NCBI GenBank assembly: GCA_030248295.1
Contig: JASANH010000651.1
Span: 186,001 to 250,000 of the forward strand
Origin: Mesodorylaimus sp. YZB2_4
Lineage: Eukaryota; Nematoda; Enoplea; Dorylaimida; Dorylaimidae
Length of the DNA stretch: 64,000 bases
Direction of reading: 5' to 3'
The notes under the pieces were generated by a model, which was not told the origin of the DNA, ran no database searches, and saw only the letters and a list, made by a program, of their open reading frames with translations. The position numbers and the translations under genes are program-made. Numbering within the stretch: the first letter of the stretch is position 1; every line of letters begins with the position of its first letter. Shown here piece after piece: positions 58,837 through 64,000 of the stretch.

Positions 58837-59552
58837 TCAGGCCGTGGTGGGAGTTTCCGCGGGCGGTGCTGGTCCAGGTTCGGCAGCTTTCTTCGACTTC
58901 CTGCTCTTCTTCTTCGACTTCCTGCTCTTCTTCTTCGACTTCCTCTTCTTTCCACTGCTCGTTCCGGACTTGCCTTTCTTCGACTTCCTGCTCTTCCTCT
59001 TTTTCTTTTTGCTCGAGCCAGATCCGCCAGTCTTGCTGCCCTTCTTGTCCTTCTTCCCCGATTTCCTCGACTAAAAAGGAAACACGATGCAGGTGGGGTC
59101 ATCTGCAGGCTATCAGGTTTTCTCGTTGCCCTTCTATTACCCCCAGGAGCACAGATGGGGACCGCTTACCTTCTTTTTCCTTCTCCCTCGTCGACCTCTT
59201 TTTCCTCCGCCGACGGAGCAGACGGCAATGGCGGCAGGGGCGTCGATGCGGCGGTGGCTAACTGGCTTTTCATCGGAGGCGGAACGTCGACGCGAACAGG
59301 GACCACGAGACCTTGCTGCACGGGCGCCAGCGGAGGGGCGACTCGGGGAACTGGAGCCAGCTTCGTTTCGAACAGTTGGTCAATGAGTTGGAGCGTTTCT
59401 TGACCGAATGGGAGACCTTCTTGACCGCGCTCGACCTGTTGCTTGTGCACGAGCAGGTAGGACAACGCCGAGCCCAACAACACGATCAGAGCCGAAAGCG
59501 GGTCCATTTCGCCCACAACCAGACGACGGACTGGAATGAGAAGTCCACGCAT
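58830..59552 (-). CDS. Membrane-anchored protein with a highly basic tail
   Basis: Exon 1 (59,170-59,552) starts at ATG 59,552, or more likely at ATG 59,507 (MDPLSALIVLLGSALSYLLV). That places a hydrophobic anchor at the N-terminus, then a Pro/Val-rich region and an acidic AEEKEVDEGEGK end. A GTAAGC donor and a TTTTTAG acceptor define a 99-bp intron. Exon 2 starts at 59,070. Strict splicing phase gives an arginine-rich tail (GSRRRRAGSRRRR) stopping at 58,830, about 207 residues in all. A one-base-different frame instead gives a serine/lysine tail (KKKSRKSKKKSRKSK) with codon use much more like exon 1, stopping at 58,837. Three 21-base repeats build either tail. The gene looks real but the family is unknown and the tail frame is unresolved. 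Confidence 0.6.
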
Positions 59553-59721
59553 AGAATCCCACTTTTATGCACCACATATTGTAAAGTCAGGATTGCTGGT
59601 AAGAAAGTGTAAAGTGAGGAGATGTAATGTGCAATTGCTGTCAGCACCTTCCTTGGACGTCATTGCTGTTCAAGTCGACGTGCGGTGTAGAATCGATGTC
59701 GGAATATTGAAAAAAGAGTAT

Positions 59722-60420
59722 GATACAGTACTGTATGTGTAGCTGAAATTCTGGAGCTTCAGCACCTACAGCAAAAAAAGTCGAAATTCTTGATTGCAAA
59801 GGGGGAACAGCTGGGAACTTGAAATTTCGGCTTTCGACAAATAATTGCGATATGGGTCCATGACCCTGTCACATCCGCGGCATATAAATGGTTCAGACTG
59901 TGCGTAAGTTCCCAAAAATGAATACGCAAATGGTAATTGGGTGGTTCCAAAAAAAAATTTACCAAAGCGGGCTAGTTGCCTCTTCAGGTCATGTAAGGAG
60001 AGTAGTTACTGGTTTGAGAACCGCAGTCAGTCTTGCCGTAGTCATTACCAGACTCGAGACTGAGATTGAGGTTGAGTAACTGGTGAGGTTTTGGCATCGA
60101 TTGGGGACTAATCTTGAGTCCCTGGTCCAAGTCTGATTTCCTCTTCTTCGTGAGTTTAAGAACTGACAATGAGTTGAACGCCACTGTCAACCTCGTGAAA
60201 TCCTTGGCTCGCCCCAGGACAGACTATGGCTGACCAGAGGATGGCTCGACCCACAGGAACCAACCCACGCAGTCCACGGACCCCTCTTACTATAGTTTGC
60301 TGTCCCACACTACAAGGGTCGCGTAGACTCACATTCGGGGAGCAGCCGCACGTGCCAGCAGTCAACGGGGTTCTGACGGACCTGAGCCCGGAGTGCTCAT
60401 AGCGCAAGTCCAAACCAGGA
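59722..60420 (-). mobile_element. Dispersed element, copy B of an inverted pair
   Basis: Reverse complement of much of 22,535-23,605, as shown by the same ordered blocks. It lacks the roughly 200-base insertion of copy A. It sits between the basic-tail gene and the BiP-like pseudogene. Confidence 0.65.
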
Positions 60421-60609
60421 AGCCCGAGGTGACAGCACAGTTTTTGGTAAATTTAATTGTGATTTCTTGACTTTTGCTGCTGATTTTTATCTGACCATTA
60501 TTCAAAGTTTCCTTCGAAATCTCAGTTTTTCTGATCCTACTAGCTACCAGACAGAAAATTCAGACACTACATTACCTACTGTATAAAACAGAAAATTATT
60601 TATCGACTA

Positions 60610-64000
<3,391 letters not shown>

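Noticed and set aside
58811..59261. Plus-strand frames rich in Phe/Leu or Ser/Cys over the basic-tail gene
   Set aside because: They are reverse translations of the 21-base repeats of the minus-strand exon.

Overview
The window looks like chromosomal DNA of a free-living or only mildly derived nematode. It has short phase-consistent GT-AG introns with TTTCAG-type acceptors, chemoreceptor GPCRs resembling the nematode-restricted SRA and SRT families, an FMRFamide-receptor-like GPCR, and ordinary eukaryotic housekeeping genes (eIF4E, an RPAP3-type TPR co-chaperone). Genes are sparse and separated by kilobases of dispersed repeats, so the genome is probably moderately large and repeat-rich. The species cannot be named from the sequence.

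Layout. 0.6-2.4 kb (minus): two-exon SRT-like chemoreceptor. 7.6-8.8 kb (plus): two-exon conserved-looking protein of unknown function. 9.1-10.7 kb (minus): complete four-exon eIF4E. 13.0-14.5 kb (minus): broken UDP-glucuronosyltransferase. 17.5-19.5 kb (plus): FLYWCH-like zinc-finger gene. 20-26 kb: repeats, including a LINE 3' fragment. 26.2-30.0 kb (minus): six-exon RPAP3/SPAG1-type TPR protein. 31.2-32.1 kb (plus): intronless secreted N-acetylmuramoyl-L-alanine amidase of the bacterial AmiD type, a strong horizontal-transfer candidate. 36.1-36.4 kb (minus): possible small secreted cationic peptide. 41.2-42.3 and 48.3-49.4 kb (plus): two intronless SRA-like chemoreceptors. 53.8-55.1 kb (plus): FMRFamide-receptor-like GPCR. 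56.4-57.3 kb (plus): frameshifted chemoreceptor. 58.8-59.6 kb (minus): membrane-anchored protein with a very basic tail. 60.6-63.9 kb (minus): heavily mutated BiP/GRP78-like HSP70 with a long charged tail.

The mobile fraction is informative. There are two tRNA-derived SINE families with several copies each, always with the tRNA-like head on the minus strand here. A complete 863-bp non-autonomous hAT-like element with 17-bp terminal inverted repeats and a perfect 8-bp target duplication is nested inside one SINE. Two near-identical copies of a longer repeat lie in inverted orientation 36 kb apart. LINE 3' fragments and several MITE-like elements with short-motif subterminal repeats are also present.

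The genes do not form one pathway. Themes are environmental sensing (four chemoreceptor loci), peptide signalling, translation and chaperone housekeeping, and handling of bacterial peptidoglycan through the acquired amidase. All exon models were made by eye from splice signals, reading phase and recalled family motifs. No database search was possible.
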